This document shows positions 15,590-24,276 of a stretch of DNA of 39,102 nt, piece after piece. Position numbers and translations under genes: made by a program. The notes below the pieces were generated by a model that was given only the letters and a program-made list of their open reading frames with translations, searched no databases and had not been told where the DNA came from. Position 1 is the first letter of the stretch. The number at the start of each line of letters is the position of its first letter. The stretch spans positions 1-39,102 of the forward strand of contig NZ_JADEWG010000055.1 of NCBI RefSeq assembly GCF_015207735.1. Reading direction: 5' to 3'. The DNA comes from [Phormidium] sp. LEGE 05292 (lineage in GTDB: Bacteria; Cyanobacteriota; Cyanobacteriia; Cyanobacteriales; Aerosakkonemataceae).

Positions 15590-16354
15590 TTAATTGGGAG
15601 AGCGATCGCCACCCCAGAGAGCTTTGACCAATTTATCTGTTAATTCATTTCCTAAAATTTGCGCCGCCATTTTGTTACCTGGATCGCGTTCAGCACTGCT
15701 ACGACGAATAAATAAATCGCGCTCAAACAAAGCTTTTTGCATTGATTCGGGAACAGCTTCAGCTACATCTACCCAACCTAACCAACGATCTAACATTTCA
15801 TGGGAAATTGTGCGAATCAGCCCCAACAAATCTTCTGTAGGCGGACAAGTGCAACATAAATTAATTGGCGATTGAAATAATCGAACGTGCAAACTTTTAC
15901 TAATGAATGGAGAAAGTCGAGAATCAGCTTGTAATGTTAAAAATGTTTGATTAACTGGTTCATAATATCGATCTAAATCATCTAAATTCATCAAAAGATC
16001 GTTGCGAGGAACGTAATCAATATAAAACAGAATATTGCCAAAACTGCTGAATTCAAACGCTAAATGAGGAACAGCAATATGAGATTTTAACCAAGTAGTT
16101 AGACGCACGATGCTAAAACCAGTTTTGGAATTACGCAGCCAAGAATGCACAAACCAATCAATTTCTGAACTTGAAAAAGTTTTCATTGAACCTTTAACAT
16201 GAGGATCGATTCCAGTAAATTCTTCTAAATCTTTTGTCGAGGGATCTGGATGTAGCGTAAAACGTGCTTCTATTTTTTGGCGAAGTTCGTTGCTAATTTG
16301 CCAAAGTTGTTCAAATACTACGGCGTTATCTAGGTTTGGCTGTTGATTAACCAT
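15590..16354 (-). CDS. red chlorophyll catabolite reductase-like protein
   Basis: 254 residues, soluble, with no signal. Several blocks line up in order with plant ACD2/RCCR: EIDWFVHSWLRNSKTGFSI (plant IDFVIGSWIHCKIPTGVSL), HLAFEFSSFGNILFYIDYVP with NDLLMNLDDLDRYYE after it (plant FVVELIQ...LDLPHRKDLVLNPDYLKEYY), a SPFISKSLHVRLFQSP block, and FERDLFIRRSSAE with a GNELTDKLV end. The plant enzyme reduces red chlorophyll catabolite with ferredoxin and shares its fold with bilin reductases. A cyanobacterial copy could act on bilins or chlorophyll breakdown products. The ATG is preferred over a TTG six bases earlier. It lies upstream of the heme cyclase, with a hairpin between. Confidence 0.75.
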   Translation of the reverse strand: MVNQQPNLDNAVVFEQLWQISNELRQKIEARFTLHPDPSTKDLEEFTGIDPHVKGSMKTFSSSEIDWFVHSWLRNSKTGFSIVRLTTWLKSHIAVPHLAFEFSSFGNILFYIDYVPRNDLLMNLDDLDRYYEPVNQTFLTLQADSRLSPFISKSLHVRLFQSPINLCCTCPPTEDLLGLIRTISHEMLDRWLGWVDVAEAVPESMQKALFERDLFIRRSSAERDPGNKMAAQILGNELTDKLVKALWGGDRSPN

Positions 16355-16469
16355 TGTCAATTATCTCTGCTATATTTATTGTTTAAGCGATCGCTATTTT
16401 CATATTGAAATATTTTTAAGTCTATCGTCAACTGTATTCTCAATTTTTAGAAGATAAATCTTTAGAGGT

Positions 16470-16598
16470 ATGCGAAATTATCAAACTGATGTTAAGTATT
16501 TAAGAGAAGAGGGAATTTCCGAATTGTTGACTACTTTTAAGGAATTTTTGCAAGAAATTAATTGGGCTAATCGTTGTAATTTTAAAATAGGTACCTAG
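16470..16598 (+). CDS. doubtful 42-codon ORF
   Basis: The frame reads MRNYQTDVKYLREEGISELL and ends in a hairpin. AGAGG lies only two bases before the ATG, too close for a good ribosome site. An overlapping upstream frame (ending SLEVCEIIKLMLSI) is also open. The pair could be a frameshifted gene remnant, but I recognise no family. It lies in the 280-base gap between the RCCR-like and TPR-CHAT genes. Confidence 0.2.
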   Translation: MRNYQTDVKYLREEGISELLTTFKEFLQEINWANRCNFKIGT

Positions 16599-16643
16599 TT
16601 GCGCTTCAGCGCCAAAGAAGATCACTAAAGCGCAACTAGGTAC
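16591..16643. terminator. 16-base-arm hairpin at the end of the TPR-CHAT gene
   Basis: Perfect arms GTACCTAGTTGCGCTT and AAGCGCAACTAGGTAC, with a 21-base loop that carries its own CGCTTCAGCG hairpin. The right arm touches the stop codon of the TPR-CHAT gene, so the structure forms immediately behind that gene. It may mark the end of the six-gene minus-strand run, or be a dispersed repeat. Confidence 0.6.
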
Positions 16644-19468
16644 TACAAGCCGTTACCAATTAAAACGAAAGCTGCCCAATAATAAGGGTGATTTAGGCGA
16701 TCGCTAACTGTAGCTGCTAAACTATTACGAGTAGGCTGGGCAGTAGTTATTCTTCCTCTTTGTGCAGTTGTCAGAAAATTTCTACTTTTAATTAAAGCAA
16801 TTTGTGCTCGTCGCAATGCTTCGGCTTTGCTAATATTTCCCTTGCGTAATTCCGCATAAAAAGCATCCATTAAAACTTGAGTCCCACCATCAGAAACTGA
16901 CCACAAAGAAGCAATAGTAGCCTTCGCCCCAGTTAATTGCATTTGATAACCAAAACCTAAAATTTCTTCGCCATTTCCTAATTGTCCGCCAATTCCTGTT
17001 TCGCAAGCACTCAAAACTACTAATTCTACATTTGGTAATGACCAAGTTTCTACATCACGCAATGTTACCCGACTTCCGTCACCAAAAAGTATAAATGAGT
17101 CTTGGGGTTGACCAATTACAAAAGCAGCGTGAGTTGCCAAATGAACTATGTTATATTCGTTTAATCTAGGAACAGTAGACTGAGGCGTAAAAGCACTATC
17201 TATCAATTTAGTAGTAGTGGGAATTATGGCTGCTAAATTTTCTATTTCTCGCCCCGCAAAAGGTAAGCCAGCAAATGTTAATTTACGAGTTCCAACAGTG
17301 ACATTGTAACTACCTTGAGTAAAAGCTGCGGCTAAAATTTTGAGTTGGGAAACATTTCTACTATTAAAATCCGTAAGGCTAGCAGAAGTAATATTATTAA
17401 TGCTAAATCGCTCAATTAACCATTGTTTACCATCATACAAAGCCGCAATCGGAATATAACGTAATTGTCCATCCGGGGCATAAATTATAGTTTGAGTTTT
17501 GGCTTGAATTAAATCGTTTTCTATTGGTTTAATCAGCAAATTATATAATTGATTTGCTGGGGTTTTAGCATCAGCATTAGCTTGTTGTAAAGCTAAACGA
17601 AACTCTACGATTAATCGATTTAATTCTTGACGTTTTATGTTAACTGTGCGGCGAATTGGTGGAGAATAACTGGTTACTAATACTAATTCTAATCGGTCTT
17701 CTAAAATTAAAGGATAAAGTAAAACAGCGTTTTGTGACAACTGTTTTAATTGTGCTTGTAATTTATTGAGAGTTCGTAAATTTAAGTTTTCCCCGCTTGT
17801 AGTTTGTGTGAGTTTTTGTGTTAATGCGATGACTGCGGGACTGTTAATAAAGTTATTAAATTCAGCGCGAATTTGTTGTTGAATTTGGATTAATTCGGCA
17901 ATTCTTTTTTGTTGTTCAGGCGTGCGGTTTGCTTCGGGTATTTTTTGTAGTTTATTCAGTTCTTTGCCCAATTCAATAGCTTTGTTTTGCATGGTAAGAT
18001 AATCTGTTTGCACTTTTTGTTCTTGAGGCAATAATTCTAATTCTGGGGAATTTTGCTCGTCACTTCTAAATTTTTGCAAATAATCTTCTATTTCTTGCAC
18101 TTTCAATAAATCTAAAACTTGTTGGGCTTCTAAAACGCGATTTTGCTGCAATAATAAATCAGCTAAAGAGCGATAAGTATCGGCAACTGTAGCTGTGTAA
18201 GAACGCTGTTGTTCGGATGGAAGTTTACTTAATCTAGAGCGAATTGATTCGGTAACATTAACTGCTTGTTTATAAAATAAAATTGCTAATTCAGGTTTAT
18301 TTTGTAGCGCTAAAAGTTGAGCGATGTTACTAAGTGTAGACCTTTCAAAGTTACGATTGCCAACTTCTTTAATAATTGCTAATGCTTGTTGGTAAGAGTC
18401 TAAAGATTGTTGATATTGACGCAGATTTTTATAAACTGTGCCAATGCTATCGAGGGTGTTACCTTCATTAGTTCGATCGCCAATTCCTTGAAAAATTCCT
18501 AAAGCTTTCTGAAGATTATCTAAGGCTAAAGAATATTTTCCTAAATTATCATAAACTAAACCTATGTTATTTAAAGTTAAGGCTTCTCCCGATCGATCGC
18601 TTACTGCTTTCCTTACCTGCAAAGCTTGTTGATAGTATTCCAAAGCTTGCGAATATTTACCCTGTTGATCGTAAATATATCCAATATTATGTAAAGTTGT
18701 ACCTACGCCTGATTTGTCGTCAATGTCTTGGCGAATTGCTAACGCTTTTTGGTAAAATTCTAATGCTTGGATAGATTGACCAAGTTGATTGTAAATTAAG
18801 CCAATATTATTTAATATGGCAGCTTCGCCTTGACGATTTCTAATTTCTGGAACTTGAAAAATTACTAAAGCTTGCTGATAATTTTCTAAAGCACGGGGAT
18901 AATCTGCCAAAGCTTCATAAATTAAACCAATATTATTTAAAGTACGTCCTTCGCCAAGTTTGTCTCCTACTTGGCGACGAATTTGCAGAGTTTGCTGATA
19001 AAATTCCAAAGCTTGCTGATAGTTTCCCTGTTGAAAATAAACTCCACCAATGCTATTTAAAATACTACCTTCGCCACTTTTGTCGCCTATGATTCTACGT
19101 AAAACTAAAGCTTGTTGATAGTAATTTAATGCCTCACGAATTTCACCTAAGCGATCGTAACAAGAACCAATTCTAAAAAGTGTGATTGCTTCACCTTCTT
19201 TGTTACCTATTTTCTGATAAATTTCTCGTAATTGCTTGAAGGTATTAATTGCTTCTTGATACTGACGGTTAGCAAATAGTTGTTCGCTTGTTTTTAAAAG
19301 TTGCTCGGCTTGTTTCGTGAAATTGTTTTGCGAATTATCTGCATCATCAAGAATTGTACTATCTTGCACAGGTGCAGGAGTGACAAAATCTTCTACTGCT
19401 GAACTAAAGTTAGGAAATCCAGCTAAGATAGCAGTAATTAAGGTGAGGATGATAAAAGGCGATCGCAT
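16643..19468 (-). CDS. exported TPR-CHAT protein (caspase-like peptidase)
   Basis: 941 residues. A signal peptide (about 1-24, ILTLITAILAGFPNFSSA) is followed by a short acidic linker. About eight TPR repeats (residues 60-410) come next, spaced by about 40 and built on ALEFYQQALQIR and GxGxTLNNIGLIY units. A charged helical region (about 450-580) leads to a C-terminal CHAT domain (about 640-941). The catalytic pair is intact: His780 in IVHLATHAAF and Cys822 in LVVLSACETGIG. CHAT is a clan CD peptidase fold related to caspases and separase. With the signal peptide it should act in the periplasm, with the TPRs choosing a partner. It lies 33 bases behind a lipoprotein gene and ends the minus-strand run. 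Confidence 0.9.
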   Translation of the reverse strand: MRSPFIILTLITAILAGFPNFSSAVEDFVTPAPVQDSTILDDADNSQNNFTKQAEQLLKTSEQLFANRQYQEAINTFKQLREIYQKIGNKEGEAITLFRIGSCYDRLGEIREALNYYQQALVLRRIIGDKSGEGSILNSIGGVYFQQGNYQQALEFYQQTLQIRRQVGDKLGEGRTLNNIGLIYEALADYPRALENYQQALVIFQVPEIRNRQGEAAILNNIGLIYNQLGQSIQALEFYQKALAIRQDIDDKSGVGTTLHNIGYIYDQQGKYSQALEYYQQALQVRKAVSDRSGEALTLNNIGLVYDNLGKYSLALDNLQKALGIFQGIGDRTNEGNTLDSIGTVYKNLRQYQQSLDSYQQALAIIKEVGNRNFERSTLSNIAQLLALQNKPELAILFYKQAVNVTESIRSRLSKLPSEQQRSYTATVADTYRSLADLLLQQNRVLEAQQVLDLLKVQEIEDYLQKFRSDEQNSPELELLPQEQKVQTDYLTMQNKAIELGKELNKLQKIPEANRTPEQQKRIAELIQIQQQIRAEFNNFINSPAVIALTQKLTQTTSGENLNLRTLNKLQAQLKQLSQNAVLLYPLILEDRLELVLVTSYSPPIRRTVNIKRQELNRLIVEFRLALQQANADAKTPANQLYNLLIKPIENDLIQAKTQTIIYAPDGQLRYIPIAALYDGKQWLIERFSINNITSASLTDFNSRNVSQLKILAAAFTQGSYNVTVGTRKLTFAGLPFAGREIENLAAIIPTTTKLIDSAFTPQSTVPRLNEYNIVHLATHAAFVIGQPQDSFILFGDGSRVTLRDVETWSLPNVELVVLSACETGIGGQLGNGEEILGFGYQMQLTGAKATIASLWSVSDGGTQVLMDAFYAELRKGNISKAEALRRAQIALIKSRNFLTTAQRGRITTAQPTRNSLAATVSDRLNHPYYWAAFVLIGNGL

Positions 19469-19501
19469 ATTGATTTCCCAACTTTACTTTTTAGATAAAA
19501 C

Positions 19502-19873
19502 TTACTTTTGTAATTTCTTTTTTACCTCCCCTAAACTCTTCTGATACTCTACTATTTTCTGTTGCGAAAGTTGGTAGTTTGGGTCTGTTTTTGGCACTGA
19601 TTTCATCAATTCAATTGCCTTATTCCATTGATTAACAACTACTTTCAACTCAGCTTCAGTTTTGGCTGACTTAGCCATATTTGTTGCATTTTTTGCTTGA
19701 TTTACTCCCTCTTGAAATTGATTTTTATTATCATCATCTCGTAAAACAGTTCCTTGAGGAGCAGGCGCAGTCGATAATTCATCATCGCGGAGCAAATTAC
19801 CTTGAGGAGAAGAACTACAAGCACTCACTACACAAGCAAGCAAGGAAATATAAATTACCAAGTTATATTTCAT
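19502..19873 (-). CDS. lipoprotein with two LRDD motifs
   Basis: 123 residues. The N-terminal signal ends in a lipobox VSAC, with the lipidated cysteine at 19. Right after it come two copies of a short motif, PQGNLLRDDE (23-32) and PQGTVLRDDD (39-48), joined by a small disordered linker. The rest (about 50-123) is a charged helical region (NQAKNATNMAKSAKTEAEL, WNKAIELM, VEYQKSLGEVKKKL) that looks like a TPR-like or coiled-coil hairpin. It begins three bases after the neighbouring exported protein, which carries the same motif twice, and 33 bases before the TPR-CHAT gene. No known family name. The motif pair may be a protease or docking site (inference). Confidence 0.75.
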   Translation of the reverse strand: MKYNLVIYISLLACVVSACSSSPQGNLLRDDELSTAPAPQGTVLRDDDNKNQFQEGVNQAKNATNMAKSAKTEAELKVVVNQWNKAIELMKSVPKTDPNYQLSQQKIVEYQKSLGEVKKKLQK

Positions 19874-19876
19874 AGT

Positions 19877-20383
19877 TCATTTATCAGAAGGTTCTAAATC
19901 AGGTATATTTGTATTATAAGTTCCTGGCGGAAATTTTATTGTAGGTGAGCTACAAGCTACATACTTATTATTAATAGAAATTACTACTACTGGATTTGTA
20001 CTACAGGAAATCGGAGTTAAACCTTCTTTAGTCAAAAACCCGGAAATTTTGTTAGTAACAACCAAAGAAACTTCTTGATTTGGCTGATTAGAAACTAACA
20101 CCCAAGGCAACTGAGTTTGATTAATTTGTCTCTCATCATCCCGTAAAATATTACCTTCAGGAACAGAAATAGGGCGGGGAGGAGTAGGAGTAGGGACGGG
20201 TGGAGGTGACTGAGTTTGATTAATTATTCGATCGTCATCCCGTAAAATATTACTTTGTGGAGCTTGGCTACGTCTTGGTCTAGATGTTGTCTGTGCATAT
20301 AATTTCTCGGCTTGGGAGAAAGCCGCCAGCCAGAGGAGCAATATAGCACCGATCAAACTAATATATCGTGAATGCAAATACAT
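19877..20383 (-). CDS. exported protein with two LRDD motifs
   Basis: 168 residues. A signal peptide (about 8-31, ending KLYAQ) is followed by a Pro-rich disordered region. It carries two copies of the motif, PQSNILRDDD (42-51) and PEGNILRDDE (75-84), each followed by R[IQ]-INQTQ. A small beta-rich C-terminal domain (about 92-160) has two cysteines (127 and 144) that may pair. The start is fixed by GGAGG seven bases upstream (bases 20391-20395). It overlaps no gene but is only three bases from the lipoprotein. I recognise no family. The repeated arginine motif is the striking feature. Confidence 0.75.
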   Translation of the reverse strand: MYLHSRYISLIGAILLLWLAAFSQAEKLYAQTTSRPRRSQAPQSNILRDDDRIINQTQSPPPVPTPTPPRPISVPEGNILRDDERQINQTQLPWVLVSNQPNQEVSLVVTNKISGFLTKEGLTPISCSTNPVVVISINNKYVACSSPTIKFPPGTYNTNIPDLEPSDK

Positions 20384-20470
20384 GATAAAACCTCCATGAG
20401 AGCTTAGTTGATTCGTGATTTACTCAATCTTGACTTTTTCCCCTATTTTTTGACAATTAATAAATTGAAT

Positions 20471-21442
20471 CTATGAAGAACTTATTTGTGACAAAAAGCT
20501 TGTCAGTAAATCTTTATTATCTTGCACATAGATTTGTGCCAGTGTAATTAACCGATCGATATTTTCATCACTAGCATCATCTATGGCATCTTTGGTGATT
20601 TTAGGTTGCAAGCGAAAATAACGAGGAGAAGCTTCATTGTCCATTTCTGGAGGACTCATAACTTCCCTACTAATGTAATCATTAACATCAGCAGAAGCAT
20701 TCATAAGTACTTCAATTAAACGCCCTTGCCAAATCCACTGAATTATTCCCCAAGAGCGAACTTTGGCAAAAGGAAGAGGTTGAGTAGCATCTCCTGTTCC
20801 AATAGAAAGTACAGCAATATCCTTGATGGAATTTTCAAGTCGCAGTGCTTCTGCAATTGCACAAGCTGAAGGGTTATTTGCACCAATACCACCATCAATT
20901 AATGAATAGGTTTTTGATTCAGTTGTTAGTAAATGCGCGGGAAAGAAAGTAGGCGCAGATGATGAAGAAACGCATACTTCCCAGAGGGGAGTATTGATCC
21001 AAGGTTTGTATGTTTGCCAGTTCTTAAAAACTATAAATTCTCGATCGAGAGTATCGTAAGCTGTGATTAATAATCTAGATGATTTAATATCTCCTAATTT
21101 GGTGTTACCAAATTCTGTCTGTAACACTTCAATTAAACCTCGATCTGAGTATTTAGGTGCAGACAGCCCATATTTTAGAACTAAACTCAATCGTTGGGGT
21201 GAAAAAAGACTAGTGTAGGGAAAAATAATTTTGCCTTTTCTGCGATACAGGTCTAGAATTTGTTCGCTACTTTTACCTAGTGCGATCGCAGCTGCTAAAA
21301 TTGACCCAGTAGAAGTACCAGTAATTAAATCAAAATAACGATTCAAAGGTACTTTGATAATCTTCTCTACTTCTGCCAAAATAACGGCTTCAATAACACC
21401 GCGAATTCCTCCCCCATCCAAACTTAATATCCGAAAAGACAT
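20471..21442 (-). CDS. patatin-like phospholipase
   Basis: 323 residues, no signal peptide, so cytoplasmic or at the membrane face. The patatin signature is complete: the oxyanion glycine loop DGGGIRG (9-15), nucleophile Ser44 in GTSTGS and the catalytic Asp184 in DGGIGANNPS. These act as a Ser-Asp dyad to hydrolyse acyl esters, typically of membrane lipids. Bacterial patatins serve in lipid turnover and, when paired with sensors, as membrane-damaging effectors (for example CapV in CBASS). Here there is no nucleotide sensor beside it. It follows folB by 18 bases and precedes the LRDD proteins by 87 bases. A role with the CHAT peptidase is inference only. Confidence 0.88.
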   Translation of the reverse strand: MSFRILSLDGGGIRGVIEAVILAEVEKIIKVPLNRYFDLITGTSTGSILAAAIALGKSSEQILDLYRRKGKIIFPYTSLFSPQRLSLVLKYGLSAPKYSDRGLIEVLQTEFGNTKLGDIKSSRLLITAYDTLDREFIVFKNWQTYKPWINTPLWEVCVSSSSAPTFFPAHLLTTESKTYSLIDGGIGANNPSACAIAEALRLENSIKDIAVLSIGTGDATQPLPFAKVRSWGIIQWIWQGRLIEVLMNASADVNDYISREVMSPPEMDNEASPRYFRLQPKITKDAIDDASDENIDRLITLAQIYVQDNKDLLTSFLSQISSS

Positions 21443-21460
21443 CTTTCTATTTTCCTTAAA

Positions 21461-21823
21461 TTAGTTGTGTTGCACCCTGGTAATATCGATCGTAATTTTA
21501 CCGCCAAAATCAGGAATTGGCGCAGCAGGTTTTGTTAATCTTACTCTAACTTGGCTCACTTTAACTGATTCTAGGATACTCGCTGCGATCGCTTCTGCCA
21601 ACCTTTCCACCAAGGCGAATTTAGCAGTTTTCACCAAATTTTTTACACTTTCAATTGTGGTGCGATAATCTATCGTATCTGTAAGAGCATCACTTTGACC
21701 AACCTGTGTTAAATCTAACCACAAAGTAACATCAACCTCAAACCATTGCCCTAAAACCTGTTCTTCTGGTAAATAACCAATGTAACCGTAACAACGAATA
21801 CCAGTAATTTCAATTGAGTCCAT
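21461..21823 (-). CDS. folB: dihydroneopterin aldolase
   Basis: 120 residues, the normal length for FolB. The family pattern is clear: GIRCYGYIGYLPEEQVLGQ at the N-terminus, DTIDYRTTIESV in the middle, KFALVERLAEAIA, and the lysine of LTKPAAPIP near the end. The enzyme cleaves 7,8-dihydroneopterin to hydroxymethyl-dihydropterin and glycolaldehyde in folate synthesis. Its start overlaps the end of the bestrophin gene by 14 bases and it is followed by the patatin gene at 18 bases, so the three are likely co-transcribed. No other folate gene is nearby. Confidence 0.92.
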   Translation of the reverse strand: MDSIEITGIRCYGYIGYLPEEQVLGQWFEVDVTLWLDLTQVGQSDALTDTIDYRTTIESVKNLVKTAKFALVERLAEAIAASILESVKVSQVRVRLTKPAAPIPDFGGKITIDITRVQHN

Positions 21824-22772
21824 AAAAATTATCTAATTCCATTACATCCTGTTCCCTTTTAATTTCTGAATTATTGCTCTCGGACAAAGCTATTATATCT
21901 TCCATATTACTTTGAATTGTCTGACAAATTTGCTCTAATGATAAATCATTTTGATCGTAACCAAACGGTTCTTGAATTTCATTACCGATTTCTTCAATAC
22001 CAAATAAAGCCAAACTAATTAAAAATACCAGAAAAGCGGTTAACCATTCGGAATAAGTCACTAATTGAAAAGGTAAAAACAAAAAATATATCAGCAACAA
22101 TCGCTTTAAATAAATAACATAAGCCATAGGAATCGGAGTAGTTAAAATCCTTTCACAGTTAGTCAAACCTTCTACTAGTTTATCTAGTAATTGATTCATA
22201 GCTGTTAGTTGATAGGAATTTAAACAACCCTTTTCCCCTTCTTTTTGAATGTATTCACCTAACCAAAGGATAATTTCTAAAGGTGGTGTTTTTGCCTGTT
22301 TTAGCTTCTCTATCTTGGCGAGAGATATCAAGGTTTCTAATTCTTCTGTGACAGTTTCTTTTCGCAAATGTAATTTAGTAACAATAGCAAAAGCCACTAA
22401 TAATTTTAATTGTTGATTTTTCTCGGATTGATCTGTTTCTTCTTTTATAGCAACAGATGTGTGAATTTGTCTAGCTAAACTACGAATATTGACAACTAAT
22501 GTACCCCAAGCTTTGCGTCCTTCCCAAAAGCGATCGTAAGCTGTATTAGTGCGAAAAACCAACAACAATCCTAATACTAAACCGAATACTACATTATTAG
22601 TAATCGTTTCCAAATTATGCCAAGGTAAGGGTAATTTAGAGTAATAAACTAAGGAAATAAATCCTCCAAATAAGCTGCAAATAAAAGCACGAGGTAACAC
22701 TTTAATTATCACCGATTCCTTTAATTGCAAAGCCATTTTAAACCAACTCACTGTTTCGTTCATTAAATTCAT
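21810..22772 (-). CDS. bestrophin-like membrane channel
   Basis: 320 residues with four hydrophobic regions (about 30-50, 55-72, 215-240 and 243-262). The conserved block FRTNTAYDRFWEGRKAWGTL near residue 80 and the FGIEEIGNEIQEPFGYDQND region near residue 265 are typical of the bestrophin/UPF0187 (YneE) family. These pentameric channels pass chloride or bicarbonate; in algae relatives feed bicarbonate to the thylakoid lumen. The C-terminus is cytoplasmic. It overlaps folB by 14 bases and heads the six-gene minus-strand run. The upstream 145 bases hold a low-complexity GGGGAGCGGGGGAGC run and a possible promoter. Confidence 0.88.
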   Translation of the reverse strand: MNLMNETVSWFKMALQLKESVIIKVLPRAFICSLFGGFISLVYYSKLPLPWHNLETITNNVVFGLVLGLLLVFRTNTAYDRFWEGRKAWGTLVVNIRSLARQIHTSVAIKEETDQSEKNQQLKLLVAFAIVTKLHLRKETVTEELETLISLAKIEKLKQAKTPPLEIILWLGEYIQKEGEKGCLNSYQLTAMNQLLDKLVEGLTNCERILTTPIPMAYVIYLKRLLLIYFLFLPFQLVTYSEWLTAFLVFLISLALFGIEEIGNEIQEPFGYDQNDLSLEQICQTIQSNMEDIIALSESNNSEIKREQDVMELDNFYGLN

Positions 22773-22917
22773 TGAATAGTGAAAGGGTGCAGGGAATAGG
22801 GAGCGGGGGAGCGGGGGAGCAGAGGAGCAAAACAGTTAAAAATGTCCAAACTTTCTCCTTAAGTCAAAACTCTCTCACTCTCCAAACTCTCCCTAATTCA
22901 AAACTCAAAACTTCCTT

Positions 22918-24231
22918 TTATTCCAGGGGCAAATCTTGATGATGGAAAGGTTTAGCATCCTTACCACTATAACTTTCGACAATGTGACCATCTCCAGTTA
23001 ATTGATATTTGTATGTTACCAATCCTTCTAAACCGACAGGCCCAAGCGGAGGCATTTTTTGGGTGCTAATTCCTACTTCTGCACCAAAGCCATAACGATA
23101 ACCATCAGCGAAGCGAGTCGAACAATTATGATAAACTCCAGCAGCGTCAACTTGGGCAAGAAAAAGTTTGGCAGCCTTGTCATCTTCAGTAACGATCGCA
23201 TCAGTATGCCGAGAACCGTAAGTGTTAATATGAGCGATCGCATCCGCCACAGAATCCACAATCTTAATTGATAGAATCAAATCGCTATATTCCGTTGCCC
23301 AATCTGTCTCCGTTGCGGGTAACATTTCCACAAATTCCCTAGCGCGATCGTCCCCCCGCAACTCGACATTCCGTTCCCTTAAAGCCGCAGCAGCTAAAGG
23401 CAAAAAATCCGGCGCAATTGACTTATGAATTAACAAAGTTTCGATCGCATTACAAGCAGCCGGATATTGAGTTTTTGCATCAACAGCAATATCCACCGCC
23501 TTAGTAACTTCCGCCCCTGCATCTACATATAAATGACAAATTCCGTCAGCGTGTCCTAAAACAGGAATTCGCGTATTTTCCTGCACAAACCGCACAAAAC
23601 TATTAGAACCTCTGGGAATAATTAAATCTACATATTCATCCAACTTTAATAATGTAGAAATTTCCTCTCTAGTCGTGAGCAACTGTACCACATTTGGTGA
23701 AACATCGCTGTTAGCTAAACCTAAACGAATCGCTTTTACCAAAGCATCACAAGAACGAACAGCTTCCTTCCCACCTTTGAGAATAACCCCATTCCCTGAC
23801 TTAATTGCCAAACTAGTAATTTGCATCACAGCATCAGGACGGGCTTCAAAAATTACCCCCAAAACGCCCAAAGGACAGCTAACTCGCTTTAAAATTAATC
23901 CCCGATCCAACTGGCGATGAATTTCCAACTTTCCGACAGGATCGGGTAAACGTCCCACATCGCGGACTCCGGCGATCGCACCAATGAGCTTAGTCTCATC
24001 TAACTTTAACCGCGCATAAAGCGATTTCGAGATCCCTTCCGCCTCAGCTGCTTGACAATCGGCACTATTGGCAGTCAAAATTTCAGGAATCATCGATTCT
24101 AACGCTTGGGCGATCGCTTCAACAGCATCATTCCTAGCAGCAGCAGAAAGCATCGCCAACTCTCTTGCTGCTTGGCGGGTAAGTTGGGCAATCTCAATTA
24201 ACGAACTCGAAGCTATTTGGGAAACAGTCAT
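22918..24231 (-). CDS. proA: gamma-glutamyl phosphate reductase (glutamate-5-semialdehyde dehydrogenase)
   Basis: About 437 residues from the chosen start. Family blocks are plain: [32 protein letters not shown], a [12 protein letters not shown] block and the catalytic cysteine in [15 protein letters not shown]. It reduces gamma-glutamyl phosphate with NADPH in proline synthesis. An in-frame TTG at 24318 would give 29 more residues but overlaps the divergent transporter gene and adds unconserved sequence. ATG at 24231 or 24237 gives a normal ProA N-terminus. The divergent gap to the transporter is then only about 45 bases. proB is not nearby. Confidence 0.93.
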   Translation of the reverse strand: MTVSQIASSSLIEIAQLTRQAARELAMLSAAARNDAVEAIAQALESMIPEILTANSADCQAAEAEGISKSLYARLKLDETKLIGAIAGVRDVGRLPDPVGKLEIHRQLDRGLILKRVSCPLGVLGVIFEARPDAVMQITSLAIKSGNGVILKGGKEAVRSCDALVKAIRLGLANSDVSPNVVQLLTTREEISTLLKLDEYVDLIIPRGSNSFVRFVQENTRIPVLGHADGICHLYVDAGAEVTKAVDIAVDAKTQYPAACNAIETLLIHKSIAPDFLPLAAAALRERNVELRGDDRAREFVEMLPATETDWATEYSDLILSIKIVDSVADAIAHINTYGSRHTDAIVTEDDKAAKLFLAQVDAAGVYHNCSTRFADGYRYGFGAEVGISTQKMPPLGPVGLEGLVTYKYQLTGDGHIVESYSGKDAKPFHHQDLPLE

Positions 24232-24276
24232 GGACATTTCTCGATTTGCAGCGCATAATCCAAGCTTAGTACAAGA

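Noticed and set aside
20471-21442. CBASS-type CapV effector system
   Set aside because: The patatin fold fits, but no CD-NTase, ubiquitin-like transfer or HORMA gene is nearby, so an anti-phage CBASS call is not supported.
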